From Limnohabitans sp. Rim8 (lineage in GTDB: Bacteria; Pseudomonadota; Gammaproteobacteria; Burkholderiales; Burkholderiaceae_C): 64,000 nt of DNA. A model generated the notes under the pieces. That model was not told the DNA's origin, did not search any database, and saw only the letters and a program-made list of their open reading frames with translations. The translations under genes and the position numbers were made by a program. How positions within the stretch are numbered: the first letter of the stretch is position 1; every line of letters starts with the position of its first letter. The stretch lies in assembly GCA_945897465.1 (NCBI GenBank), contig CAMDFK010000002.1:1-64000 (forward strand), written 5' to 3'. Positions 8,552 through 16,103 of the stretch are shown piece after piece.

Positions 8552-9493
8552 TCAGAGTTCGTAATCGGTGACATGGCCAGTCATGGCGTGGGCGATCAAA
8601 GGGGCCGTGAGGCGATCGCTCAGCAATTCGGCAAAGTGGTAGACAAACTGGCGCAAGTAGGCCCCGCGTTTGAAGGCGACGCGGGCCAAGTTCATGCCCA
8701 GCAGCTGGCCCAAAGGGCGCACGGCCAAGTCTTTGACCGGGTCGTCTTGGACAGCCATCTCAGCCACGATGCCAATGCCCAGACCCAAGCGCACATAGGT
8801 TTTGATCACATCCGAGTCGATGGCTTCCAAAGCAATCCGGGGGGTGATTTTTTTGGCGGCAAAGGCCTGGTCAATTCGGCTGCGCCCCGTGAAAGAGGGG
8901 TGGTAGGTGATGAGCGGTTCGCTGGCAATGTCATCCAAAGACAGAGTAGTTTTTGCAGCAAGTGGATGGTCCAGCGGCAGCACCAGCACGTGTTGCCATT
9001 CATAGCAAGGCAGGGTCACCAAGTCTTCGAAGGCCGACAGGGATTCGGTGGCGATGCCGATTTCGGCCGTGTCGTCGAGCAGCATTTTGGCGACCTGATC
9101 GGGTGCACCTTGGTGCAGACTGATGTTGACCTTGGGGTATTTGTCGCGCAGTTTGGCCACGGGCACGGGCAGCACATAGCGGGCCTGGGTGTGGGTGGTG
9201 GCGATCGACAAGGTGCCGCTGTCCTGGGCGCTGTATTGCTCGCCAATTTTTTTCAGGTTACCCACTTCGCGCAGGATTTGCTCGATGCTGTGCAGCACAT
9301 GCTGACCGGGCTCGGTGATGCGCTTGAGGCGCTTGCCGTGGCGGGCGAAAATTTCGATGCCCAGTTCTTCTTCCAACTCGATGATGGCCTTGGACACGCC
9401 GGGCTGCGAAGTGTGCAGGGCCTTGGCGGTTTCGGTCAGGTTGAGATTGCGGCGGGCGGCTTCCTGAACGAAGCGGAATTGGTGCAGGTTCAT
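8552..9493 (-). CDS. cysB: CysB-type LysR family regulator of sulfur assimilation
   Basis: A 313-residue LysR-type activator. Residues 1-60 form the winged helix-turn-helix (MNLHQFRFVQEAARRNLNLT, then TSQPGVSKAI). The ligand-binding half carries the CysB/Cbl signature in TTHTQARYVLP, HQGAPDQVA and the YHPSFTGRSRID loop that binds sulfate or O-/N-acetylserine in family members. Paralogues Cbl and SsuR have the same layout, so the exact effector is uncertain. It follows the sirohydrochlorin chelatase gene by 45 bases, and siroheme is the cofactor of sulfite reductase, which supports a sulfur role. The 45-base gap is AT-rich (around TTATATGGATATA) and may hold its own promoter. Confidence 0.9.
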   Translation of the reverse strand: MNLHQFRFVQEAARRNLNLTETAKALHTSQPGVSKAIIELEEELGIEIFARHGKRLKRITEPGQHVLHSIEQILREVGNLKKIGEQYSAQDSGTLSIATTHTQARYVLPVPVAKLRDKYPKVNISLHQGAPDQVAKMLLDDTAEIGIATESLSAFEDLVTLPCYEWQHVLVLPLDHPLAAKTTLSLDDIASEPLITYHPSFTGRSRIDQAFAAKKITPRIALEAIDSDVIKTYVRLGLGIGIVAEMAVQDDPVKDLAVRPLGQLLGMNLARVAFKRGAYLRQFVYHFAELLSDRLTAPLIAHAMTGHVTDYEL

Positions 9494-9538
9494 ACGCTTA
9501 TCGTTATATGGATATAGCGCATTATGCTTTGGATCTTA

Positions 9539-9922
9539 TTAAGCCGTTCCAGCCGCGATATCGGCCATGAGTGCGGTCATCGCGGGATGCTCTCCAATGG
9601 CGGGCAAAAGCTCGAAAGACATTTGTGGGTAGGCTTGCGTCAGGCGGTGCACCAGTTCGGGCAGGTCCTCGCGGGCGTGGCGGCCCACGCCCAAAAACAT
9701 GGGCACGATGCGCACATGGGTCACGTCGTGTTTCATCAGCACCTCCACAGTGCTGGGCAGGTCAGGCTCGGTCAGCTCCAAAAAAGCCACTGCAACGGGC
9801 AGACCCGCTTGTTTTGTCCGAATGCGCTCAGCCACCGCGTCGATGGGCAAACGCCAAAGGGGGTCGCGCGAGCCGTGGGCGAACAAAATCACGCCGCTGG
9901 CTGCAGTCATGGGCTGTGTCAT
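9539..9922 (-). CDS. cbiX: Small CbiX/SirB-type sirohydrochlorin chelatase
   Basis: A 127-residue single-domain chelatase. The first metal-binding histidine is His16 in FAHGSRDPLW and the second is in VGRHAREDLPEL, as in CbiX-S and SirB proteins, which insert cobalt or iron into sirohydrochlorin. The start at 9922 is chosen because its ATG overlaps the lptG stop as ATGA; a start seven codons earlier is possible. With cysB directly downstream, a role in siroheme synthesis for sulfite reductase fits best. No cobalamin pathway genes are in view. Confidence 0.85.
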   Translation of the reverse strand: MTQPMTAASGVILFAHGSRDPLWRLPIDAVAERIRTKQAGLPVAVAFLELTEPDLPSTVEVLMKHDVTHVRIVPMFLGVGRHAREDLPELVHRLTQAYPQMSFELLPAIGEHPAMTALMADIAAGTA

Positions 9923-11025
9923 CGTCTTAAAACCATCCACCAAAAGGCGGCCAAAGAGACCGCGCTGTAAATGAGCGCAGGAGCAGCCGAGGTCAACAGA
10001 GGCTGCCAGTTTTGCAGGTTGCCAATGAAGCTGAACACATTGTTGAGTAAGGAAAAGCTGATGCCTGCGAGCACACCCGCGAATACGTGCCCGGCGATCT
10101 GGCCCGAGCGGAAGTGCAAATAAGCAAAGGGCAGAGCCAACACCAGCATGACCAGGCAGCTCAAGGGGTAGAACACCTTGCGCCAGAACTCGATTTCATA
10201 GCGCTGGGCATTTTGGTTGTTCGCAGACAGGTGGGTCATGTACGCGAACAACTCCCAAGTGCTCATGCGGTCGGGGCTGAGTAAGGCCGCAGCCACCATG
10301 TCGGCGCTGATGCCCGTAGGCCAAGTTTTGCGGACGAGTTTGACAGCAGCGAACTGCGTCGTGTTGGTGGTGTTGGAGATGGAGAGGCCTTTCTCTTCCA
10401 CATCGCTCAGCTGCCAGTGACCGGGCTCAATCAGAGCCTGCCGGGCTGTGGTGATGGTCAGGAGTTGACCTTTGTCGTTGAATGCATGAATTCGCACTTC
10501 TTCCATCTGACGAATGCCGTCAAATCGTCGAACGTTCACCGCGTATTGCTGGTTACCTTGTTTTTCGCGTAACCAAGCGCCTGTTTGACCGATCGTCAAT
10601 TGACCCAAAAAGGGGGCTTTGAGTTGCTGGGCTTGGCGTTCGGCCCAGGGGGCGGCATAGTCACCTAAAAAGAAAGTGATGCCCACAAACACCAAACCCA
10701 ATTTGAGCAAAGACGACAGCGCCATCCATGGCTCAAGCCCCCCAGTGCGCAAGATGGTGAATTCTGAGCTCTGAGCCAGCCGCGCCATCACAAAAATACT
10801 GCCAATGAGCACCGAGATGGGGAGTAGTTCGTAAAAATGATCGGGCGTTTTGAGCGCAATGAACAACAAGGCGTGCTGCAATTGATAACCCAGTGCAGCA
10901 TGTCGCGACAAGGACTGCAGCTCGTCCACAAGGTCAAAAAATAAAAACAATGCCAAAAATACCAGGGCTACGAAAACCACAGCGCGGATGATTTCGCTGT
11001 ACAGCAGATGGCGCACGGTTTTCAT
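9919..11025 (-). CDS. lptG: LPS export ABC transporter permease LptG
   Basis: Inner-membrane permease of the LptB2FG complex, which extracts lipopolysaccharide and passes it to the Lpt bridge. The 368-residue protein has three N-terminal membrane segments (ALVFLALFLFF first), a periplasmic beta-jellyroll domain at about 130-260, and three C-terminal segments. The FTILRTGG coupling helix is characteristic of the family. The start at 11025 overlaps the lptF stop as ATGA, so the two are translationally coupled. The gene also overlaps cbiX by four bases, extending this coupled series. Confidence 0.93.
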   Translation of the reverse strand: MKTVRHLLYSEIIRAVVFVALVFLALFLFFDLVDELQSLSRHAALGYQLQHALLFIALKTPDHFYELLPISVLIGSIFVMARLAQSSEFTILRTGGLEPWMALSSLLKLGLVFVGITFFLGDYAAPWAERQAQQLKAPFLGQLTIGQTGAWLREKQGNQQYAVNVRRFDGIRQMEEVRIHAFNDKGQLLTITTARQALIEPGHWQLSDVEEKGLSISNTTNTTQFAAVKLVRKTWPTGISADMVAAALLSPDRMSTWELFAYMTHLSANNQNAQRYEIEFWRKVFYPLSCLVMLVLALPFAYLHFRSGQIAGHVFAGVLAGISFSLLNNVFSFIGNLQNWQPLLTSAAPALIYSAVSLAAFWWMVLRR

Positions 11026-12131
11026 GGGGCAAGCTCCCTTGGAGAGCGCGTGACCAAGATCAGGTGCCGCCAGCTCCAGTTCATGTGACGCAGCCCCAGC
11101 CAAGCCAAGGCCAGGGACAACACACCGCCGTGCAGCATCAGCATGTAAGGCAAGGCGCCGATGCGGCCTGCGCCGATCCAGCTTTGACCCACCGTGAGCA
11201 GGTTGTAGTACGCCACGAATACAAACAAAGCCAAGCCCAGGTGGTAACTGCGTCCCACCCGTGGGTTGACCGCGGACAGCGCCAAGGCCAACAAGACCAT
11301 GTTGATGGCGGTGAAAAGCAAGCCGAAGCGCCAAGCCAGTTCCGCATTATTGGCGGGTGAACGTTGATCGATCAAAAGCCAGGTTGTGCTTTGGCGGCTG
11401 TTGCGCACCGAGTTGGGCGGCACATAATTGGCATCGATCAAGAGCTGATAACGGTCAAATTGGGTCAGCCGGGATTCGCCTGTGGCAAGGTCTGTGAGCC
11501 ATTGCTGACCATTTTCCAAAAACAAAAACCGATCGTTGCCTACAAATTCAACCCGTCCGCGAGACGCGGTGGTCACGCTTTCGAGCTGGCCATCACGGCT
11601 GGAGACGAACACGTTGTTGCCGGTGCGCTCACCCGGGCTGTCCTTGTCAATGAAAAACACCCGATTGCCCCCTGACGATTCCTGAAACTGACCCGGCGCG
11701 ATGCGCTCGACATCGTTGCGTTTTTCAAAGCGTTGGCGAAGGTCTTGGAGTTGTTGTTGGCTCCATGGCGAAACTAACAAAGACAACATTGCAATCACCA
11801 GCAAGATGGGCCAAGCAAATCGAAACAGCGGCTGGATGAACTGCCCAAGCCCCTGTCCGCTGGAAAACCAGATCACCATTTCACTTTCTCCATACATGCG
11901 CGATAAAGTGGCCACGCAGGCAATGAACAGGCTCAAAGTGATGATGGTGGTCATCTGCCCCAGCACGCTGAAACCCATGACCAACATCACTTCGGACGGG
12001 TTCACACTGCCTCGACTGGCCTGACCCAAGGTGCGAATCAGAGTGATGGTCATCACGATGGTCACCAAAATCACCAACGTGGCGCCGAAATTTCGGGCCA
12101 AATCTTTGCGTAATGAGGAATGGAATAACAT
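11022..12131 (-). CDS. lptF: LPS export ABC transporter permease LptF
   Basis: Partner permease of LptG. Begins MLFHSSLRKDLARNF, then a membrane segment, a second pair around MGFSVLGQMTT and FIACVATLSRMYGESE (coupling helix), a periplasmic domain at roughly 130-255, and three C-terminal helices. Length 369 residues matches the family. It is divergent from pepA with only 24 bases between the start codons, the arrangement found across many proteobacteria. Any promoters for both genes must therefore lie partly inside coding sequence. Confidence 0.93.
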   Translation of the reverse strand: MLFHSSLRKDLARNFGATLVILVTIVMTITLIRTLGQASRGSVNPSEVMLVMGFSVLGQMTTIITLSLFIACVATLSRMYGESEMVIWFSSGQGLGQFIQPLFRFAWPILLVIAMLSLLVSPWSQQQLQDLRQRFEKRNDVERIAPGQFQESSGGNRVFFIDKDSPGERTGNNVFVSSRDGQLESVTTASRGRVEFVGNDRFLFLENGQQWLTDLATGESRLTQFDRYQLLIDANYVPPNSVRNSRQSTTWLLIDQRSPANNAELAWRFGLLFTAINMVLLALALSAVNPRVGRSYHLGLALFVFVAYYNLLTVGQSWIGAGRIGALPYMLMLHGGVLSLALAWLGLRHMNWSWRHLILVTRSPRELAP

Positions 12132-12155
12132 TGGGCAAACAGGAAAACCCTAATT

Positions 12156-13700
12156 ATGAACTTCGAATATCAAAAGCTTTCGCTCTCCCACGCCATGACC
12201 GCTTCGGTGGATGCTCTGGTGGTGCTTTGGCCCAGCCAAGTGCTGCCCGATGCCAAAGCGGTCGAGCCGGTCTCACGCCTGCTCGCCCAAGCCATCGCCC
12301 ACGGTGATTTTGAACTCAAGGCTGGGTCAGTTTTATCTTTGTACAGCCAGCCCGGCATGGCGACACGGCATGTGGTGGTGTCATGTAGCGCAGACAACCA
12401 GCCCGGGCAAATTCGCAGCGCGATGCTGGCGGCCTGGGCCGCACTCAAAGCCAGCAAAATCAAGCGTTTGGGCGTGCATTTTGTTGGTGAAGCCGCAGCC
12501 CAAGACCTGCAAATGGCGCTTTGCACCTTGGCTGATGCCAGCTACAGCTACACCACCACCTTGAGCAAACCCAAGGCCCGTTCGCTTAAAAACGTGCGGG
12601 TCAGTGCCACCCATGAAAGCCCTGAGTTGCGGCAGTCGGTGACGCATACCCAAGCCTTGGTGGCTGGGGTCGAGTTGGCCAAGGAATGGGCCAACCGACC
12701 CGCCAACCATGCCACGCCCACGCATTTGGCCCATGCCGCCAAAAGCATCGCTGCTGGCCGCCACTTCAAATGCGAGGTGTTGGGCCCCAAGGAGGTGGCC
12801 AAGTTGGGCATGGGTGCTTTCATGGCGGTGGCCCAGGGGGCGGCAGAGCCTTTGCGTTTCATTGTCATGCGCTACAACGGTGCAGCGCCCTCACAAGCCC
12901 CGGTGGTGCTGGTCGGCAAAGGCATCACCTTTGACACGGGGGGTATCTCGATCAAGCCTGCTGGCGAAATGGACGAAATGAAATACGACATGGGCGGTGC
13001 TGCCAGTGTCTTGGGTGTGTTCAAGGCGCTGGGTGAACTCAAGCTCGCCATCAATGTGGTCGGACTGATTCCGGCCACCGAAAACATGCCCGATGGCCTG
13101 GCTGTGAAGCCGGGCGATGTGGTCACCAGCATGAGCGGTCAAACCATTGAAATTTTGAACACAGATGCCGAGGGACGTTTGGTGCTGTGCGATGCACTCA
13201 CCTATGCTGAGCGCTTTCAGCCGAGCGCCGTGATCGACATTGCCACTTTAACGGGGGCCTGCGTCATTGCGCTTGGCGCCGTCCGCTCAGGGCTTTTCTC
13301 GAGCGATGACACATTGGCTGCGCAATTGCACCAAGCAGGTGAGACCTCTGGTGACCCTTGCTGGCGCATGCCCTTGGACGACGATTACGCCGACGGACTG
13401 AAATCTCGATTTGCCGATGTGGCCAACGTGGCCGGGCGGGCCGCGGGTTCCGTCACCGCAGCCAAGTTTTTGCAGCGTTTCACCAAAAGCTTTGCTTGGG
13501 CGCATTTGGACATTGCAGGCACAGCCTGGCGCAGTGGCGCGGCCAAGGGGGCCACAGGTCGTCCCGTGGGATTGCTGCTGCAGTATCTGCTCAATTTTGC
13601 ACAGGCAAATGGAGCTGCAAAAATCAACACCAAGCCCAAAGCCCTGGATGCATTGCGAACCGAGGTCAAATCCAAGTCACGCGCGAAGGGCAAGGCTTGA
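12156..13700 (+). CDS. pepA: Leucyl aminopeptidase (M17)
   Basis: Cytosolic dizinc aminopeptidase of 514 residues that removes N-terminal residues from peptides; E. coli PepA is also a DNA-binding protein. The catalytic half shows VGKGITFDTGGISIKP with the active-site lysine, MKYDMGGAASV, and the M17 signature NTDAEGRLVL with two metal ligands. The N-terminal half is the usual poorly conserved macro-like domain. A C-terminal tail rich in lysine and arginine after about residue 490 is longer than in E. coli. Divergent from lptF, as in most relatives. Confidence 0.95.
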   Translation: MNFEYQKLSLSHAMTASVDALVVLWPSQVLPDAKAVEPVSRLLAQAIAHGDFELKAGSVLSLYSQPGMATRHVVVSCSADNQPGQIRSAMLAAWAALKASKIKRLGVHFVGEAAAQDLQMALCTLADASYSYTTTLSKPKARSLKNVRVSATHESPELRQSVTHTQALVAGVELAKEWANRPANHATPTHLAHAAKSIAAGRHFKCEVLGPKEVAKLGMGAFMAVAQGAAEPLRFIVMRYNGAAPSQAPVVLVGKGITFDTGGISIKPAGEMDEMKYDMGGAASVLGVFKALGELKLAINVVGLIPATENMPDGLAVKPGDVVTSMSGQTIEILNTDAEGRLVLCDALTYAERFQPSAVIDIATLTGACVIALGAVRSGLFSSDDTLAAQLHQAGETSGDPCWRMPLDDDYADGLKSRFADVANVAGRAAGSVTAAKFLQRFTKSFAWAHLDIAGTAWRSGAAKGATGRPVGLLLQYLLNFAQANGAAKINTKPKALDALRTEVKSKSRAKGKA

Positions 13701-13730
13701 GTTGCGCGCCTGCTTGAAGCTTTTGCATCC

Positions 13731-14165
13731 ATGACCCGCATCGAATTCCATTTCAACACCAGCGAGCGGCTGCTGCACACCTGTCGCTTGGTGCGCAAGG
13801 CGCGAGCACAAAATTTGCGCATTGCCGTGGTGGGTGCCCCCGCTACGCTCAAACAACTCGATGCCGAGTTGTGGCGCTTTCAGGATGTGTCCTTTTTAGC
13901 GCATTGCACTGCGCAAGATCCGCCTGAAATACAACGCGCATCCCCTGTAGCCCTCGGGCCTGATCCTCACGCCCGGGGCATCAACGAAGTGCTGTTGAAC
14001 CTGGGTGATGAGGTGCCGGATGACTTTGAGCGTTTTGCCCGTCTGATCGAAATCGTCTCCAGCGATGACCACGGCCGTTTTCAGGCACGGGTGCGTTGGA
14101 AGCATTACAAAAGCCTCGGCTTTGAAATTCTTCAACACGATTTGTCCAAGGTGCCCGAAACATGA
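13731..14165 (+). CDS. holC: DNA polymerase III chi subunit
   Basis: A 144-residue homologue of HolC, the clamp-loader accessory subunit that links polymerase III holoenzyme to SSB. It starts MTRIEFHFN, contains the pattern LWRFQDVSFLAHC and ends with a conserved helix-turn around HYKSLGFEILQHDL. Position directly after pepA, 30 bases downstream, is the standard place for holC in proteobacteria and strongly supports the call. The stop overlaps the next start as ATGA. Confidence 0.88.
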   Translation: MTRIEFHFNTSERLLHTCRLVRKARAQNLRIAVVGAPATLKQLDAELWRFQDVSFLAHCTAQDPPEIQRASPVALGPDPHARGINEVLLNLGDEVPDDFERFARLIEIVSSDDHGRFQARVRWKHYKSLGFEILQHDLSKVPET

Positions 14166-14431
14166 CTCAAGATTCTCCCACCCATGCGGGTCAGCCCGCC
14201 GCTCCCGGCCCCATCCCAACACTGACCCAGGACATGGTGGTGGACCATGTGCCTGAGGCTGTGTCTTTGGCGATGGATTTGCGCGTCGCAGAAAAACAGG
14301 CCTTGATGGGCTTGTCTGATGAATTGGTGCAGAACCTGCGCCCGGAAATCGAGCGTTTGACGACCGATTTGGTTCACAGGACCCTGCAAAGCGTTTGGAA
14401 TCAACGCGCCAAAAACGACATGGATGTTTGA
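14162..14431 (+). CDS. Small conserved protein of unknown function next to holC
   Basis: An 89-residue acidic protein with a proline-rich N-terminus and one predicted amphipathic helix (about 45-80, containing LSDELVQNLRPEIERL). It is coupled to holC by an ATGA overlap, which argues that it is a real translated gene. No known domain, signal peptide or membrane segment is recognised. Burkholderiales often carry a short protein in this position (a DUF2486-like gene), and this may be that gene; a role with the polymerase III chi subunit is only guilt by position. Confidence 0.6.
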   Translation: MTQDSPTHAGQPAAPGPIPTLTQDMVVDHVPEAVSLAMDLRVAEKQALMGLSDELVQNLRPEIERLTTDLVHRTLQSVWNQRAKNDMDV

Positions 14432-14544
14432 GCTTTGATCCCCCTTTTTATGTGAATTTTGGTTTTCCCTGAGCCCCAAGAGCTTGTTTTTGCAGTATCT
14501 TTATGGCTTGCTTGATTGAAGCAAATTTATTCTTCGGAGTTTCT

Positions 14545-15711
14545 ATGAAATTTTCTGGTTCACGTTCCTTGACCGTGGTTTCCGTAGCCGTTGCCGCAGT
14601 CGTGTTGGCCGCATGTGGCAAAAAAGAAGTCGCATCGACCGAGTTGGTCGTCAAAATTGGTCACGTGGGTCCTGTCAGTGGTGCCATTGCCCACTTGGGC
14701 AAGGACAATGAAAACGGTGCCCGCATGGCCATCGAAGAGCTCAATGCAGCTGGCCTGAAGATTGGCGACAAGACGGCCAAGTTCGAGTTGTTGGCTGAAG
14801 ACGACGCGGCCGACCCCAAGCAGGGCACCGCTGCTGCGCAAAAACTGGTCGACGCCAAAGTCAACGGTGTGATCGGTCACCTGAACTCGGGCACCACCAT
14901 CCCCGCTTCGCAGCTGTACAACGGCGCTGGCATTCCCCAGATCTCGCCATCTGCCACCAACCCCAAGTACACCCGTCAAGGCTATGCAGGTGCTTTCCGC
15001 GTGGTGGCTGACGACGTGCACTTGGGTGGCACGCTCGGCAAATACGCTGTCGAGACGCTCAAAGGCAAGAGCATTGCCGTGATTGACGACCGTACTGCTT
15101 ACGGCCAAGGTGTTGCCGAGGAGTTCAAAAAGGCCGTCGCCACTGCAGGGGGGACCGTTGTGGGCCACGAGTTCACCACCGACAAAGCCTCTGATTTCAA
15201 CGCCATTTTGACCACCTTGAAGGCCAAGAAACCCGATGTCGTGTTCTTCGGTGGCATGGACGCTGTTGCTGGCCCCATGCTGCGCCAGATGAAATCACTC
15301 GGTATCGATGCCAAGTTCATGGGTGGCGACGGCATTTGCACCACCGAGTTGGCAAAACTCGCTGGCGATGCACTCAAGGACGAAGGCGTGATCTGCGCTG
15401 AAGCCGGTGGTGTGGAAGGTGATCAAAAAGTGGGCATGGACAAGTTCCGTGCAGACTTCAAGGCCAAGTACAACGCCGATGTGCAAGTTTATGCGCCTTA
15501 CGTTTACGACGCCGTCAAAGTCATGGCCACTGCCATGGTCAATGCCGGTTCCTCCGACCCCGCCAAGTACTTGCCTGCTTTGAAGAGCATCACTTACAAA
15601 GGCGTGACCGGGGACATCGCTTTTGACGAAAAAGGCGACATCAAAAACGGCGCTTTGACTTTGTTCACCTACAAAGGTGGCGAGCGTTCACAAATCGCTG
15701 TGGTTCGCTGA
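14545..15711 (+). CDS. Branched-chain amino-acid type ABC transporter substrate-binding lipoprotein
   Basis: A 388-residue LivJ/LivK-type binding protein (periplasmic binding protein fold, type I). The start at 14545 is set by CGGAG at 14534-14538 and by a lipoprotein signal ending VLAAC with Cys24. The mature protein shows IGHVGPVSG, LAEDDAADP, the GHLNSGTTIPAS substrate loop, and ISPSATNP, all typical of the HAAT family. No permease or ATPase genes are adjacent, so it must use a transporter encoded elsewhere or act alone. Downstream is a strong terminator and a tRNA gene. The ligand may be leucine, valine or another amide or amino acid. Confidence 0.9.
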   Translation: MKFSGSRSLTVVSVAVAAVVLAACGKKEVASTELVVKIGHVGPVSGAIAHLGKDNENGARMAIEELNAAGLKIGDKTAKFELLAEDDAADPKQGTAAAQKLVDAKVNGVIGHLNSGTTIPASQLYNGAGIPQISPSATNPKYTRQGYAGAFRVVADDVHLGGTLGKYAVETLKGKSIAVIDDRTAYGQGVAEEFKKAVATAGGTVVGHEFTTDKASDFNAILTTLKAKKPDVVFFGGMDAVAGPMLRQMKSLGIDAKFMGGDGICTTELAKLAGDALKDEGVICAEAGGVEGDQKVGMDKFRADFKAKYNADVQVYAPYVYDAVKVMATAMVNAGSSDPAKYLPALKSITYKGVTGDIAFDEKGDIKNGALTLFTYKGGERSQIAVVR

Positions 15712-15782
15712 TCATTGGCCCCTCCTGTCAAGGAGGGGCGAGTCACTTCAACAGCGAGTTATTGCTGTTGAAAACATCCAAC

Positions 15783-15813
15783 AAAAAAGCCTGCACAATG
15801 TGCAGGCTTTTTT
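15783..15813. terminator. Bidirectional intrinsic terminator between the binding protein and tRNA-Ser
   Basis: A perfect 14-base-pair inverted repeat (AAAAAAGCCTGCAC with GTGCAGGCTTTTTT) around a three-base loop. It has A-runs and T-runs on both sides, so it can stop transcription from either direction: the binding-protein gene on the plus strand and tRNA-Ser on the minus strand. A second, shorter GC-rich hairpin (CCCCTCC/GGAGGGG near 15719-15737) lies just before it. Confidence 0.85.
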
Positions 15814-15817
15814 CATC

Positions 15818-15908
15818 TGGCGGAGCAGGCGGGATTCGAACCCGCGGTGGGCTATTAACCCACACACGCTTTCCAGGCGTGCGACTTAAACCACTCATCC
15901 ACCGCTCC
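15818..15908 (-). tRNA. tRNA-Ser(GGA)
   Basis: Read on the minus strand the 91-base gene begins GGAGCGG and ends CTGCTCC-G-CCA, giving a seven-pair acceptor stem, a discriminator G and an encoded CCA. The anticodon loop CTGGAAA carries GGA, which reads UCC and UCU serine codons. The long variable arm (GTGGG...CCCAC) is typical of class II serine tRNAs, and the T-arm GCGGGTTCGAATCCCGC is perfect. It is transcribed away from the decarboxylase gene. Confidence 0.97.
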
Positions 15909-15918
15909 AGAGGAGGTG

Positions 15919-15924
15919 ATTGTA
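15919..15924 (-). promoter_or_regulatory. Candidate -10 box for tRNA-Ser
   Basis: On the minus strand TACAAT lies 11 bases upstream of the mature tRNA 5' end, the right distance for a short-leader tRNA transcript. No good -35 hexamer is found at 16-18 bases; TTGAGA is present but 24 bases away. The call rests on the -10 match and position only. Confidence 0.35.
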
Positions 15925-16103
15925 GCAGTGGAGTAACGTGTTTTCCCCTCTCAAGCGCAATTCTTATCAGAGGACGCACGCTCAACTCGTCTGATCTTTC
16001 TGAATTTCTGGTTTGTGTCACTCAGACTGGACTTTTTGTCCTTAAACTTTGTGCTTGTTTGAAAACCCTTTTGACCTTTACTTGGCGCACAGCCCATCAG
16101 CCT

